IMG/VR virus record: IMGVR_UViG_3300046004_001760
Coordinates: 1-26,715 of that record
Length of the DNA: 26,715 nt
DNA from: a virus
Direction: 5' to 3' (one strand)
Shown here: one piece after another, positions 11,836 through 22,150 of the stretch
Position numbering within the stretch: position 1 is the first letter of the stretch
How the letters are laid out: each line of letters opens with the position of its first letter
Made by a program: the position numbers and the translations under genes
Notes under the pieces: model-generated
What the model saw: the letters and a program-made list of their open reading frames with translations, nothing else
Database searches by the model: none
What the model was told of the DNA's origin: nothing

Positions 11836-11869
11836 CCAACAATTACTGTCGTGACGACAGCATTGTTGG
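11836..11869 (+). promoter_or_regulatory. Long hairpin over the tape measure ribosome-binding region
   Basis: CCAACAAT (11836-11843) pairs with ATTGTTGG (11862-11869); inside, CTGTCG/CGACAG (11846-11851 with 11855-11860) closes on a TGA triloop. The stem covers GG of the weak binding site GTTGGAAAT, 8-10 bases before the ATG at 11878, and may limit tape measure translation. Confidence 0.5.
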
Positions 11870-11877
11870 AAATAAAA

Positions 11878-14800
11878 ATGGCACAGCAACGCGCAACTAT
11901 CATCCTAAGTTCTGACACTCGCCAAGCCGAGGCAGGAATCAGTCGGGTTAATTCAGGATTATCCGATTCAAAAACGAAAGCCCTTGAATTATCGACGGCT
12001 TTCAATCAAATGAACCTTTCTATTGCAGGTTCAAGCTCAACATTAGGCGCATTACGAAACCTACTTAATACGTTAGGGTTAGGCGTTGCTGTGCATCAAT
12101 TAACTGAGTACATGGACGCATGGCAGAATCTTAATGCGCGTTTAAAACTCGTCACCAATTCCTACCAAGAATTTCAAGTCGCCCAAAAAGGCGTGTTCGA
12201 TATTGCCCAGCAAACGCGGCAAGGCTTAAAAGAAACCGCTGATTTGTATTACAAAGTGGCAGATTCGGTACGCTCGATGGGATTATCACAGCAACAAGTT
12301 TTGCAGCATACCCGCGCCGTTTCTCAAGCTATCGTTATTTCTGGTTCAAGTGCCGAATCTGCAAAAGCTGCACTCGTTCAGTACGGGCAAGCCATGGCAA
12401 GTAATCGGCTTGGTGGTGATGAACTTCGTAGTATCGCTGAACAAGCACCGCGATTATTCCGTTTAATTCGGGAAAATTTATCAATGACAGGTGGCGCGTT
12501 TGGAGCAACGCAAGCGCAATTCAAGGCTTTGGCAGCTGATGGATATATCACTACCGAAAAGATGATTGCAGCCGTAAATCGTGGCTCAAAATCACTTGAA
12601 TCCGAGTTTTCAAAACTCCCTTTAACGATTGGTCAAGCATGGCAATTGCTTGAAAACCAAATGTTGAAATTTATCGGGACGCAAGGCGAATCAACAGGAA
12701 TGTTCACCGCAATTGCTAATGGTGTGAAATTGCTGTCCGAAAATATCAGTGATTTGGTTAATGTGTTGGGTATTGGTGTTGCGAGTTGGGCGGCATTTAA
12801 AGCGGCAAGTTCATTGTCTGCCTTTGGTGAAGCCGTATCAAATAGAAAAAGTGAGTTAATTGCGAAAGAAATTACCGAAACTAAATTATTACAAGCCGAA
12901 AAAGAAAAACAAGCCATTGCAGAAAATGCAGCAGTAGTGTTGCGTGAACGACGAAGTTTAGCACGTTCACGAGCTATTGAACGTGAGTTAGCGGCGGAAA
13001 TTAAAGTAATCGACGCAAGCAAGGCGAAATTAGCACAAGAAGTCGAGATACAGGCGCAGCGTGATGCGATTATTGCAAAAGAAGTTTCGGCACAAGCTGA
13101 AAGAGATTCGCTATTAGTTCGCCAAGCCACACGAACAGAAGAAGCAATTATCCTTGAAAACAGAATGATTTTAGCTGAGGAGGCTAAGATAGCCCAAGCG
13201 ACTGCACTAAATTCAGCATTGGCATCTGCAACCGTTGCAAGTGAGCGTTATTCCGCTGCTCTTGAATTAGAAACTATTGCTTATTCAAATCAATCCGCAA
13301 TGACATTGTCAGCAACGGCATTGATTGAAGCGCAAGCAGTAGCGACAGCTCATGCCACGGCAATGAATGCAGCTTATACGGCATCGTTAGAGATTGTGGC
13401 AATTGAAGAAGGGAGATTAGTTTTAGCAGAAAGAGCAGAAACCATTGCATTAAATCAAGCTATTGCTGCTGAGGAATCAAAAATAATAGCCAATACAGCA
13501 TTGGCGCAATCAGAACTGGCATTATCCGCTGCAAAAAATCAGGCGAATGCTTTGTTGTTGCGAGAAGCTACGGTTGTTATCCCAGAAAACATTAGAGCGC
13601 AAAGAGAGGTTAATCGAGCTATCGGCGAAAGCATGACCACGCGCATGACTGCCGCAAATAACATCGTACTTGCTGATAGAGCGGTTGCATCTTCGATGGG
13701 CGCACGCATGGCAACAACGCAAGCCGCAAACGCCGTTGTTTTTGCAAATATCGCCGCGACAGAAGCACAAACCATTGCTGCGCGTGAACAAGCTATTGCC
13801 AATTCATTGACGACCAAAACGTTTGAATTCATGCGTGGAATTATTCCATTTTTGACAACGGAATTTAATGCACTTACCGCTGCAATGATGCGTAATCCTT
13901 TTACTGTAATTGCTGTTGCTTTAACGGCACTTGCTACTGCTGCCTATGCTTATCGTGATTCATTGATTTCAGTGGGAAATGAGCAGGCGACATTAGGGTC
14001 ATTAATTGAGGCTTCTTGGAATAAAGCGGCAAATACATTAAGCCCTGTTGCTGCATTTTTTTCTGAATTAAAAACACATATTTCAGAAATAAAATCACTT
14101 ATCCCAGAAACGGGATTGGCAATTTTTGATGATAAAACGGTAACTGTTTCAGGATTTTTAAAAGAAGGCATGAATTGGATGTTTGGCGGAATAACTAAAG
14201 ATGCCGCCAGCATTGACCAAGCAAAAAAACTACAATCCGAGCAACAAGCAGCTTTAGACCAAAATGAAAAGAATGCTTATGTCGGAAGCAAAGCGACTGA
14301 TTTATTAGAATCTCTTAGAGGTGATGCAGGTAATTTAAATATCGTCGAAAATCACCAGAAAAAAATCGCTGAAATTTACATGAAAGAAATCCGCATCAAT
14401 CAAATTTATACGAAAGAAATCACCAAAAATAACGCGCTTTTAATTCAAGCAAAAAAAGAGCATAACGCTGAAAATCAAAAATTGGCGCAACAGGCGATTG
14501 ATGACGCGCAAAAAAATATCATCCTGTCAAAATCACTCGCAGACCAGTTAATTCAAAAAGAAAACGATGCGATTGCTCAATTAAATAAAAAAGAAACTGC
14601 TGCCGATAAATCAAATCCTTTTGAAAAATTAGCGTCAAATTACGAAAAATCAGGCGCGAAACTTGATGCGACGTTTGAAAAATATGCCTCGAAATACAGG
14701 GTATCGGTTGATTTGTTGAAATCAATTGGCTTGGTTGAATCGGGTTTAAACGAAAATGTAAAAGATAGTTCAGCTCATGCAGTTGGTGTTATGCAGGTTA

Positions 14801-17800
14801 AACCAAAAGCATACGGTGGTGGTGATTATGGATTAACCGAGGCGCAATTACGCACGACAGAAGGTTCAATTGAAGCTGGTGCAAAAGCAATTTCGATGCT
14901 AATTGATAAATACAAAGATGCAAATTTAAAAACAATTGTTGCCTTGTATCATGAAGGGGAAACGGCGGTATCGCGTGCCAACATGAAAGCGCATGGCGGT
15001 AATTTGGATTTAACCACTCTGCCAAGCAAAGAAGGGCGTGATTATGTTGGCAAAGTTGAACAAGCTAATAAAGCATTAAAAGGTAATTTTTCAGAAATTG
15101 AAAGTGGTGTTAAGTCGCAAGCGGACGCACTTAAAAAATCAGAGGATGACCTAAATAAACATTTCGATGAACAAAATAAACTCCACGAAAAGGCATTGGC
15201 TCTTAAATCGAAATACACGAAAGAATCAGGCGATAAATTCTTAGTCGATGAACAGGCGGCGTGGCATTGGTTAAAATCACAGCAATTAACCCATGAACAA
15301 TACTTGCAAGTAATGAGTGGCATTGCCAAAGCGCGTGAAGAAGCTTTTGCGAAAAAAATTGAACCTGTTACGAATTACAACGCCACCATCGATGAATTAA
15401 CTCGAAATAAACAAAGTGGCGCGATTTCAAAAGGCGATTATGGTTTAGGTGTGGCGAAAGCCAATGCTGGGTTAATGAATCAATATCAAGATGTTGGAAT
15501 TCCGCAAATTCCTGTTGAGCGTGCGGGTGAGGTTGTAGCAGCGAAAAATGTCCAAGATGCCGAAAAATCAATGTCGTCATACAATGAAAAAATGAAGGAT
15601 GCGCGACAATCTATGCTTGATATGGGTGACGCGGGAAAAATGGCATTTGATGGTATTTTAGGCGGTATTAGTTCGGTAGCTGGCGCGATGTCATCTTTCG
15701 GAAAAGAAATGGAGAAATTAAACCTTTCTTTTGAAAAACAAGGGGAGGCGTATATTAAAACAATGGGCGATACGTCAATTTCACAAAAAGACCGCGAGGA
15801 TGCCACAAAAACCTATTATAAAAATAAAGAGGCTTACGAATCCGCATCATTTAAAGCTGAAATTTCAGGCGCACGTCAAATTGCAGGTGCAACATCAAAA
15901 CTTTTTGGTGAAAAATCTGCCGCTCGCAAAGCATTCCATGCTGTTGAGATTGGTATGGGGATGATTGAAATGGCGTTTGCCGCCAAAAAAATGATTGTTG
16001 ATGTCGCGGCTGGCGCGGCGAATATGTTTGCTCAAGGTGGTTTTGCAGGGTTTGCAGGTGTGGCCGCGATGGCGGCTGTGATGGGTGGATTAGGGTTTGC
16101 AATGTCTGGCAGCTCAAAAACCGTTGATAATACAACAGCGGCAACCGACCCAACGGGAACTGTTTTGGGCGAGCCTACTGCCGTATCAAATAGCCTTGAT
16201 AACATCATTAAAACGCTTAATGACATTCACGCGAGCGAATACCCAGAATTAAAAGCAATGGCAGATAATTTCCGAGGATTTGATCGTGAAATGTACAAAT
16301 TGCAGCAACAAATGTCGCGCTCAACGGTTAATTTTACCAATATGCAAGGCATGGGAATTCCAACTGCGCCGACTGGCGCAGGACAATCTAAAAATCCATT
16401 CGGCTCAGGTGCTGCAATTGCAGGAAGTTTAGCGGCTAGTGCCACATTAGGTGCGGCTGGTGTTGGAACGGCTGTTTTGGCGACGGTTGCTAATGCCGCT
16501 ATTTCAGCAGGACTTACAACAGTTGGCGGAGCAATTGGCGGTATGGCAACGACTGCAACGGGAGCAGCAATTTCAACAGGTATGGCGTTAGGCGCAACGG
16601 CATCAAGCGCAATGTTGGTTGGTGGTGCGGTTTTAGGGTTAGCAGGCGGTTTGGTTTTAGCTGGCTTGCAGTATGGTTTAGGTAAATTGCTGGGCATTGG
16701 TAAAGTAAAATATGAGCAAATCGGCGAAGGTATCGTAATCAATTCAGGAAAATTGATGCAAGACGGAATGTTATCCGCCTTAGACGCATCAACATTCCGC
16801 AAAGATATACAAACCACAAAGGGTTGGTTTAGCGATACAAAGCGCGTTATTGAAACTTACGGTCAGTTAAGCGGCGAAATCGCAGGTACATTGCAAGGTG
16901 TGAGCGATAACTTAACGGGTGGAATGTTGAGCGTCGCTGAAAATCTAAACGTGCTTGATATTTTAATGTACAAATTCACCGATGTGGCAAGTCGCCCATT
17001 CTTAAAAATCGACTTTTTCAAAGACGGTAAGCGTGTAGAAGATACGAACAAGGCATTAACCGACCAAATCAACGCATGGGCGGATAGAACGGCTAAGAAT
17101 GTGTTTGGTATTTTATTTAGTGAATATCAAAAACTAAACGAAGGCATGATGGAAACCGTGGCGCGTTTATCCATTCAAATAGCAGGTGTTAAAGGTGCTT
17201 ATGCAAAACTTGGTTTTAGTTTAGGCGAAACAAATTTAGGTTTAATCCATTTTTCGGACACGATGACGCAAATCTTTCAGTCGAGCGCGAAAGCGGATGA
17301 CGGCTTGAAAAACTTTATCGCTGGCATGAATGAAGTGTATGACTTCGCCACGAATCAAGGGCAAAAAGCGCAATTGGGATTTACCAAAGGACAACAAGCA
17401 TTAAAAGACTTGAGTTTGAATACCGATATTACCAATACCGCGCAAGTTAAAGCAGATATATTGAAACTTTCCGAAATGAATGCGAAAAACATTGAGGATA
17501 AGACTACAGCACAAGAGGCGCAAAGAAAACTAAAAGAACCTGTTGAAGCGTTCAATAATCCATCATTAGCCGTTGGAACGACGATGGAGGAATTGTTCAA
17601 AGCAATCGGTGGAAATCGAGGCGATTGGGAAACAGTTTTTGGAAAAGACTTAAACAAAGCGACTTGGGCGACATCAAAGTGGAATGAAGCCACATTTGAA
17701 AAACTGGGTGCAAAATGGAAGCCTGTAGCAGATTATTTTGATCAAATAGAAATGGTTAAATCGAGTGCAGCAGCTCAAGGTGGTGCATCGATTGATATTG

Positions 17801-20322
17801 AAACACTTACAAGCCAATTAGCCGCAGCAGATAAAGAACTTGAAAAATTAGGGCTTGATAGCGCGAAAATTATCGACGCAACGGCGTATTTAAAAGAAAA
17901 TCAAAAAACGTCAGATAAATTATCAGCCTTGCAAGATGAATACTTGAAAAAAACATTAACCAGTGAGCAGTTCTTAAAAATTGAGCGATCCCGAATTATT
18001 GATGAGCAATATAAAGACTTCCAAGGAAATATGCTTGATTATGCCAACTTAAACGAAATCACCAGCGCAATGATTAAAGCGGGTTTTGAAGATATTACAA
18101 AGGAAAGTAAAATCACAGCCTCACAATTGCAACGGTTTGTGTGGGGTTTAGAAGACGCAGCAAAAGCAATATCGAAACTCACTGAATCGACCAAATATGT
18201 GAAAGATTTCAAAGCAACGATCAGTGATTGGATAATTGGGTTGCGAATTACGTCGCTCGGAAATACCCAAACACAACTTGATGCTGCCGCTAAAAATTTC
18301 AGCGCGAAAATGAATATCATCAACAATGATTTCATGACTGCTGACCAAAAACGCACAGCCTTGAGCGGTATCACAGGCAACGCTGATCAATATATTCAAG
18401 CAATTCGCAATTTTTATGGTTCAAACAAAGAAAGCGCGGATTTAATCCAAGGCGTTATTGACCAAGTGAGCGCGTTGCCCGAAGCGTTAGATGTGCAGCA
18501 ATTACAGCTTAACGCGCTTGATGCCATCAAAAATAGTGTTGATGGTGTTGGCTTAGATGTTGGTTCAGTATTGCAACCGTCGTTAGATGAATTGCAAAAA
18601 CAATATAAAACCGCTAATGAATTGCAACCAAGTTTGATGAAAGATGCGCTTATTGGCGCGTTAGACACTTACGCAACGGGAATTTTGAATTCTTTTTACA
18701 GTGGCGATAAGAATCGCAAAGATGTAGCGGCTCAAATCACATCAACGGGGATTGCAGCGGCAAGTGGAATTTCAAATAGCAGCAATCTTTCAGAAGAGCA
18801 AAAAACCTCAACATTATCGGCGTTGAATCAAGCGACCGTTTCAGCGGGAAAATTCGCCTCGGCTTACGCGCTTATGCCAAGCGAAGAAAATTTAATGCTG
18901 ATGAAAAACTCGGTTACGGCGTTCACCAGTTTAATTTCAGAAGCGTTTAGCAATATCACCGATAAGAATTTTTCAATGGTACTTGTCAATGCGCTTGGTG
19001 GATTATCAAGCGCGTTAAATAGCTCAAATCTGCCTCTTGATGTGATGGGCGTTTTGACAGAAGGAATGAATAACGCCGTCGGGGCATGGTCTGTTGCTGC
19101 AAAAGTTGGTCAAAAAGAATCAGATACACTTGCATCGGGCGTTGTTTCTTATGGTGCATATCTTGGAAAAGTTGCGGGTGATTACACTATTGACGATGCA
19201 AAAAAATCAGAAATCTACACCAGTTTTTCAGATGCTTCATTGAAATTATTTACCCGTGTTTCAAAAAATGTTGGTGCAGAAGAAATGAAATCTTACACGC
19301 AAGATTTTGTTAGTGTGTTGATTGGAAAAGGAGTTACTAGCGAAGCGAGTGGTATTGGCGCAATGGGGCTTATTTCTGGTGTTTCTGCTGCATTAGGCTC
19401 TGCACTAACGGATGAATATAAAAATCAAGTTATTGATAAATTGCTCGCTGGTACGGATTTATTTGTTGATGGTTATCAAGACTCAATTGGCGCGGCAGGG
19501 AGTTCAGCGGATATAACCAATGCAAAATTATCGCTTGTCACAGGATTTGAAAAGTACATTTCAGATGCAAGTGGATTTCTTGCCATGAAAGATGCGACAG
19601 ATATTACGGTCGGCATCACAACATTAAATAGTGCGTTAAATGCCGTCATTGTCGAAGCTGCAAGAAAAATAAGTGAAGCATCTCAAGCCAATTACAATGC
19701 TTATGCTGGGACGAATGCTGATATAACAGGTATTTCACCAAGTGCAGATTTTTCAAACGTAGCGTTATCGACTGCAAAAACATTCAAAGATATTTATGGT
19801 GCATCGGGACTTGCAGGAGAAATCTCTCAAAAAGACCTTCTAAAACTTGCCGATTTTGCGGGGATTTCAACAGATTCCATTTTAAGAGTTACGCAAATTG
19901 GCGAGACTTTGAAAGTTTATGGAAAGAATGGTTATAGCGTGCAAGGTGATTCATTACCTATGTTTGCTAATGGCGGAGCATTCACAAATGGAATTGTTGA
20001 CCGCCCAACAGCATTCAACATGGGTTTGATGGGCGAAGCAGGTAGCGAAGCAATTTTGCCACTAGAAGAGATCAATGGCTCACTTGGCGTTAATGCAATC
20101 ATTCCAAAACAAGCCGCCAATGATTCAAATAACGAAACTGCCGAAGAAATAAAAGAACTTCGGAAAGAATTAAAAGCCGCATTAGAAGCCTTAAACCGTT
20201 CTGCACAAGCAAATATCAGAGTGAATCAAGTAGGTTTTGTGCAGTTAATTGATGAAAACAAAGCACAAAATGCGTCATTGAAATCTATCAAAACTACCAC
20301 GCAAGAGGCGGCTTATGGCTAG
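11878..20322 (+). CDS. Tape measure protein with lytic transglycosylase domain
   Basis: A 2814-aa tail length protein. Residues about 74-265 are the conserved N-terminal tape measure domain (DAWQNLNARLKLVTNSYQEF; RQGLKETADLYYKVADSVRS; GGDELRSIAEQAPRLFRLIR; GQAWQLLENQMLKFIG). Residues 320-645 are a long Ala/Glu coiled coil. A hydrophobic span follows (MRNPFTVIAVALTALATAAY, about 660-680). Residues 922-1068 are a soluble lytic transglycosylase domain (VDLLKSIGLVESGLNENVKD with catalytic Glu 954; AVGVMQVKPKAYGGGDYG; IVALYHEGE), which would cut peptidoglycan during DNA entry. Gly/Ala-rich hydrophobic segments lie at about 1358-1408 and 1512-1608. The C-terminus has FANGGAFTNGIVDRPTAFNM and GLMGEAGSEAILPLEE, typical of the family. 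I prefer ATG 11878 over an in-frame GTG at 11851, which sits in a hairpin. The stop overlaps the next gene by 8 bases. Confidence 0.97.
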   Translation: MAQQRATIILSSDTRQAEAGISRVNSGLSDSKTKALELSTAFNQMNLSIAGSSSTLGALRNLLNTLGLGVAVHQLTEYMDAWQNLNARLKLVTNSYQEFQVAQKGVFDIAQQTRQGLKETADLYYKVADSVRSMGLSQQQVLQHTRAVSQAIVISGSSAESAKAALVQYGQAMASNRLGGDELRSIAEQAPRLFRLIRENLSMTGGAFGATQAQFKALAADGYITTEKMIAAVNRGSKSLESEFSKLPLTIGQAWQLLENQMLKFIGTQGESTGMFTAIANGVKLLSENISDLVNVLGIGVASWAAFKAASSLSAFGEAVSNRKSELIAKEITETKLLQAEKEKQAIAENAAVVLRERRSLARSRAIERELAAEIKVIDASKAKLAQEVEIQAQRDAIIAKEVSAQAERDSLLVRQATRTEEAIILENRMILAEEAKIAQATALNSALASATVASERYSAALELETIAYSNQSAMTLSATALIEAQAVATAHATAMNAAYTASLEIVAIEEGRLVLAERAETIALNQAIAAEESKIIANTALAQSELALSAAKNQANALLLREATVVIPENIRAQREVNRAIGESMTTRMTAANNIVLADRAVASSMGARMATTQAANAVVFANIAATEAQTIAAREQAIANSLTTKTFEFMRGIIPFLTTEFNALTAAMMRNPFTVIAVALTALATAAYAYRDSLISVGNEQATLGSLIEASWNKAANTLSPVAAFFSELKTHISEIKSLIPETGLAIFDDKTVTVSGFLKEGMNWMFGGITKDAASIDQAKKLQSEQQAALDQNEKNAYVGSKATDLLESLRGDAGNLNIVENHQKKIAEIYMKEIRINQIYTKEITKNNALLIQAKKEHNAENQKLAQQAIDDAQKNIILSKSLADQLIQKENDAIAQLNKKETAADKSNPFEKLASNYEKSGAKLDATFEKYASKYRVSVDLLKSIGLVESGLNENVKDSSAHAVGVMQVKPKAYGGGDYGLTEAQLRTTEGSIEAGAKAISMLIDKYKDANLKTIVALYHEGETAVSRANMKAHGGNLDLTTLPSKEGRDYVGKVEQANKALKGNFSEIESGVKSQADALKKSEDDLNKHFDEQNKLHEKALALKSKYTKESGDKFLVDEQAAWHWLKSQQLTHEQYLQVMSGIAKAREEAFAKKIEPVTNYNATIDELTRNKQSGAISKGDYGLGVAKANAGLMNQYQDVGIPQIPVERAGEVVAAKNVQDAEKSMSSYNEKMKDARQSMLDMGDAGKMAFDGILGGISSVAGAMSSFGKEMEKLNLSFEKQGEAYIKTMGDTSISQKDREDATKTYYKNKEAYESASFKAEISGARQIAGATSKLFGEKSAARKAFHAVEIGMGMIEMAFAAKKMIVDVAAGAANMFAQGGFAGFAGVAAMAAVMGGLGFAMSGSSKTVDNTTAATDPTGTVLGEPTAVSNSLDNIIKTLNDIHASEYPELKAMADNFRGFDREMYKLQQQMSRSTVNFTNMQGMGIPTAPTGAGQSKNPFGSGAAIAGSLAASATLGAAGVGTAVLATVANAAISAGLTTVGGAIGGMATTATGAAISTGMALGATASSAMLVGGAVLGLAGGLVLAGLQYGLGKLLGIGKVKYEQIGEGIVINSGKLMQDGMLSALDASTFRKDIQTTKGWFSDTKRVIETYGQLSGEIAGTLQGVSDNLTGGMLSVAENLNVLDILMYKFTDVASRPFLKIDFFKDGKRVEDTNKALTDQINAWADRTAKNVFGILFSEYQKLNEGMMETVARLSIQIAGVKGAYAKLGFSLGETNLGLIHFSDTMTQIFQSSAKADDGLKNFIAGMNEVYDFATNQGQKAQLGFTKGQQALKDLSLNTDITNTAQVKADILKLSEMNAKNIEDKTTAQEAQRKLKEPVEAFNNPSLAVGTTMEELFKAIGGNRGDWETVFGKDLNKATWATSKWNEATFEKLGAKWKPVADYFDQIEMVKSSAAAQGGASIDIETLTSQLAAADKELEKLGLDSAKIIDATAYLKENQKTSDKLSALQDEYLKKTLTSEQFLKIERSRIIDEQYKDFQGNMLDYANLNEITSAMIKAGFEDITKESKITASQLQRFVWGLEDAAKAISKLTESTKYVKDFKATISDWIIGLRITSLGNTQTQLDAAAKNFSAKMNIINNDFMTADQKRTALSGITGNADQYIQAIRNFYGSNKESADLIQGVIDQVSALPEALDVQQLQLNALDAIKNSVDGVGLDVGSVLQPSLDELQKQYKTANELQPSLMKDALIGALDTYATGILNSFYSGDKNRKDVAAQITSTGIAAASGISNSSNLSEEQKTSTLSALNQATVSAGKFASAYALMPSEENLMLMKNSVTAFTSLISEAFSNITDKNFSMVLVNALGGLSSALNSSNLPLDVMGVLTEGMNNAVGAWSVAAKVGQKESDTLASGVVSYGAYLGKVAGDYTIDDAKKSEIYTSFSDASLKLFTRVSKNVGAEEMKSYTQDFVSVLIGKGVTSEASGIGAMGLISGVSAALGSALTDEYKNQVIDKLLAGTDLFVDGYQDSIGAAGSSADITNAKLSLVTGFEKYISDASGFLAMKDATDITVGITTLNSALNAVIVEAARKISEASQANYNAYAGTNADITGISPSADFSNVALSTAKTFKDIYGASGLAGEISQKDLLKLADFAGISTDSILRVTQIGETLKVYGKNGYSVQGDSLPMFANGGAFTNGIVDRPTAFNMGLMGEAGSEAILPLEEINGSLGVNAIIPKQAANDSNNETAEEIKELRKELKAALEALNRSAQANIRVNQVGFVQLIDENKAQNASLKSIKTTTQEAAYG

Positions 20323-22150
20323 AACGCAAATACAAGGCGATTGGATTGCGACGATTTCAGCGTTAGATGCGCTCGATAATCCGATTACACTGCATTATTC
20401 TGATAAGGGCTACAAAGACCCCGTTTCAGGCTTGTATTATGATTCACGGATGACGCAACCCGCTCGCATTAGGATTGGCGCGAATGACGGTGGATTATTA
20501 AAAGTCATGAATCCGCCATCAACTGGTGAAATTATTCTGGCAAACAAAGATGGTCGCTTGAATGGCTTGCTAGATTATTCGTTCGACGGGCGCGAAGTGG
20601 CATTACAGTTAGTCGCACCAGATGGTCAAGTTACGACGTGGTTAAAAGGCATTACGACGCGATTCTATCAAGATGGCACGGATATGAAATTGACGTTAAA
20701 GTCGCTAAGTGAATCCCTTGATTTGCCATTAAATCAGGCGCGTTATTCAGGCGGTGGTGGCGTTGAAGGTTTGACAACTGACATCATGGGAAACGTTAAG
20801 CCACGAGTTTATGGTTCACCGCCGAATGTAACGCCTGTTTTATGTTATGCCGCACTGGGAATTTACCAAGTTAGTGATTTAACGACCACGACCGTTACAG
20901 CAGTTTATGATAAAGGTGTTGCGATAACGCTTGGTGTAACGAGAGCAAGTCTTGCAGCTTTAATCGCAACAAGTCCTACAGCGGGAACGTTTGACCGTTT
21001 TCAAGGTTACTTTCGACTTGGGACAATGACTGTTCAGCAAATAACCTGTGATGCAAACGATACAGTAAGCGATGCGGGGGATGTTTTTGAACAGGTTTGT
21101 TCGTCCATTACATTTTCAACACCGCGTGATGTTGTAGGTGAAATCCCTGTTTTGACTGATGCGCCTACGCATAAATATCAGTTATCGGCATCCGCAACCT
21201 GCGTGATAACTTCGGTTTATGATAATGGCACACGGTTAGAATTTGAGGGTTTTTATGCGGATTTAGCCGCTTATAACGCTACTGCGCCGAGCGCGGGAAA
21301 ATGGAAATCATATCAAGGTAAAATCCGCATTTCACCAAAAATAGATACCCAATACCCTTACGCCGAAATACCATTGGGGACGATAACCTGTAATGCAACC
21401 GATAGCGCGGTGGTTTTAACTGATACTTATACCGCTACAGTGAATGCGCTCGCGATTAGTCGCTTAAATGCGTGTGGCGCGATTGGATTATATTTGAATT
21501 CTGAGGTAACGATTCGCAGTGTATTAGACCAAATTTGCAAATCTTGTGGCGCGTATTGGTGGTTCGGAGATAGTGAAAATGTCGAGGTTTATAATACCAA
21601 TCAACTTAACGCGCAGATTTACCAAGAGCCATCCGCCACGCCTGATTTAACGCTTTACCCTTATCGTACCGAAGGATCAACCATTGCGAGAACATCAACA
21701 GGGATTGGCGAAAACGGATTACCGATTTATTCGGTGGTTGCTAATTACCGAAAAAACTGGACGGTACAAACGGATGTTTTACTTGCAACGCCTCAAGCGC
21801 GAAAAGCAATTATTGCTGTTGATTCACTGGTGCAAGAATCCGCAGATTTGGCGGGAACAAAAGCACGTCATCCGCAATCAACGCGCTTAACATTTGAATC
21901 ATTATTGAATTCACAGACAGATGCCCAAGCTGTTACAGTTCGATTATTAAATTTTCTAAAAAAACGCTGTGATGTGGTCGAATTAGAATACATTTATTCA
22001 GAATTACCGCGCACATGGCTAGGAATGACTGTGAAACTTTATTACCCGCGATTCAGTTATAATGATGGTGTGAGTTTTATTTTAGTTAGTAGCGAGGTCG
22101 ATGTTTTGCTGAAAACAGTCAAAATGCGCTTGATGGGGTACAAGGTATGA
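20315..22150 (+). CDS. Tail-tip/baseplate hub-like protein with a tandem duplicated module
   Basis: A 611-aa protein following the tape measure, where tail-tip proteins sit. The N-terminal part (ITLHYSDKGYKDPVSGLYYD; QPARIRIGANDGGL; GEIILANKDGRLNGLLDYSF, then DGREVALQL) matches a known type of phage tail protein found in many proteobacterial phages. A module is repeated: about 193-250 (VTAVYDKGVAITLGVTRASL, AGTFDRFQGYFRLG, QITCDAND) and about 298-363 (ITSVYDNGTRLEFEGFYADL, AGKWKSYQGKIRIS, GTITCNATDS). The C-terminal third contains ICKSCGAYWWFGDSENVEVY and ends in strand-rich segments. I infer a hub or adaptor role at the tail tip; the exact lambda counterpart is not clear. It overlaps both neighbours by 4-8 bases. 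Confidence 0.75.
   Translation: MARTQIQGDWIATISALDALDNPITLHYSDKGYKDPVSGLYYDSRMTQPARIRIGANDGGLLKVMNPPSTGEIILANKDGRLNGLLDYSFDGREVALQLVAPDGQVTTWLKGITTRFYQDGTDMKLTLKSLSESLDLPLNQARYSGGGGVEGLTTDIMGNVKPRVYGSPPNVTPVLCYAALGIYQVSDLTTTTVTAVYDKGVAITLGVTRASLAALIATSPTAGTFDRFQGYFRLGTMTVQQITCDANDTVSDAGDVFEQVCSSITFSTPRDVVGEIPVLTDAPTHKYQLSASATCVITSVYDNGTRLEFEGFYADLAAYNATAPSAGKWKSYQGKIRISPKIDTQYPYAEIPLGTITCNATDSAVVLTDTYTATVNALAISRLNACGAIGLYLNSEVTIRSVLDQICKSCGAYWWFGDSENVEVYNTNQLNAQIYQEPSATPDLTLYPYRTEGSTIARTSTGIGENGLPIYSVVANYRKNWTVQTDVLLATPQARKAIIAVDSLVQESADLAGTKARHPQSTRLTFESLLNSQTDAQAVTVRLLNFLKKRCDVVELEYIYSELPRTWLGMTVKLYYPRFSYNDGVSFILVSSEVDVLLKTVKMRLMGYKV

Noticed and set aside
11851-11878. Upstream GTG start for the tape measure protein
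   Set aside because: The GTG falls in the inner stem of a hairpin and has no binding site; the ATG at 11878 begins the family-like MAQQRATIIL and has GGAAAT upstream.
16227-16817. Long open frame (196 codons) antisense to the tape measure gene
   Set aside because: It lies opposite the Gly/Ala-rich part of a certain gene, is Pro/Ala-rich as expected for a mirrored frame, and has no binding site or recognisable domain. The other minus-strand frames in 12600-18700 were dropped for the same reason.
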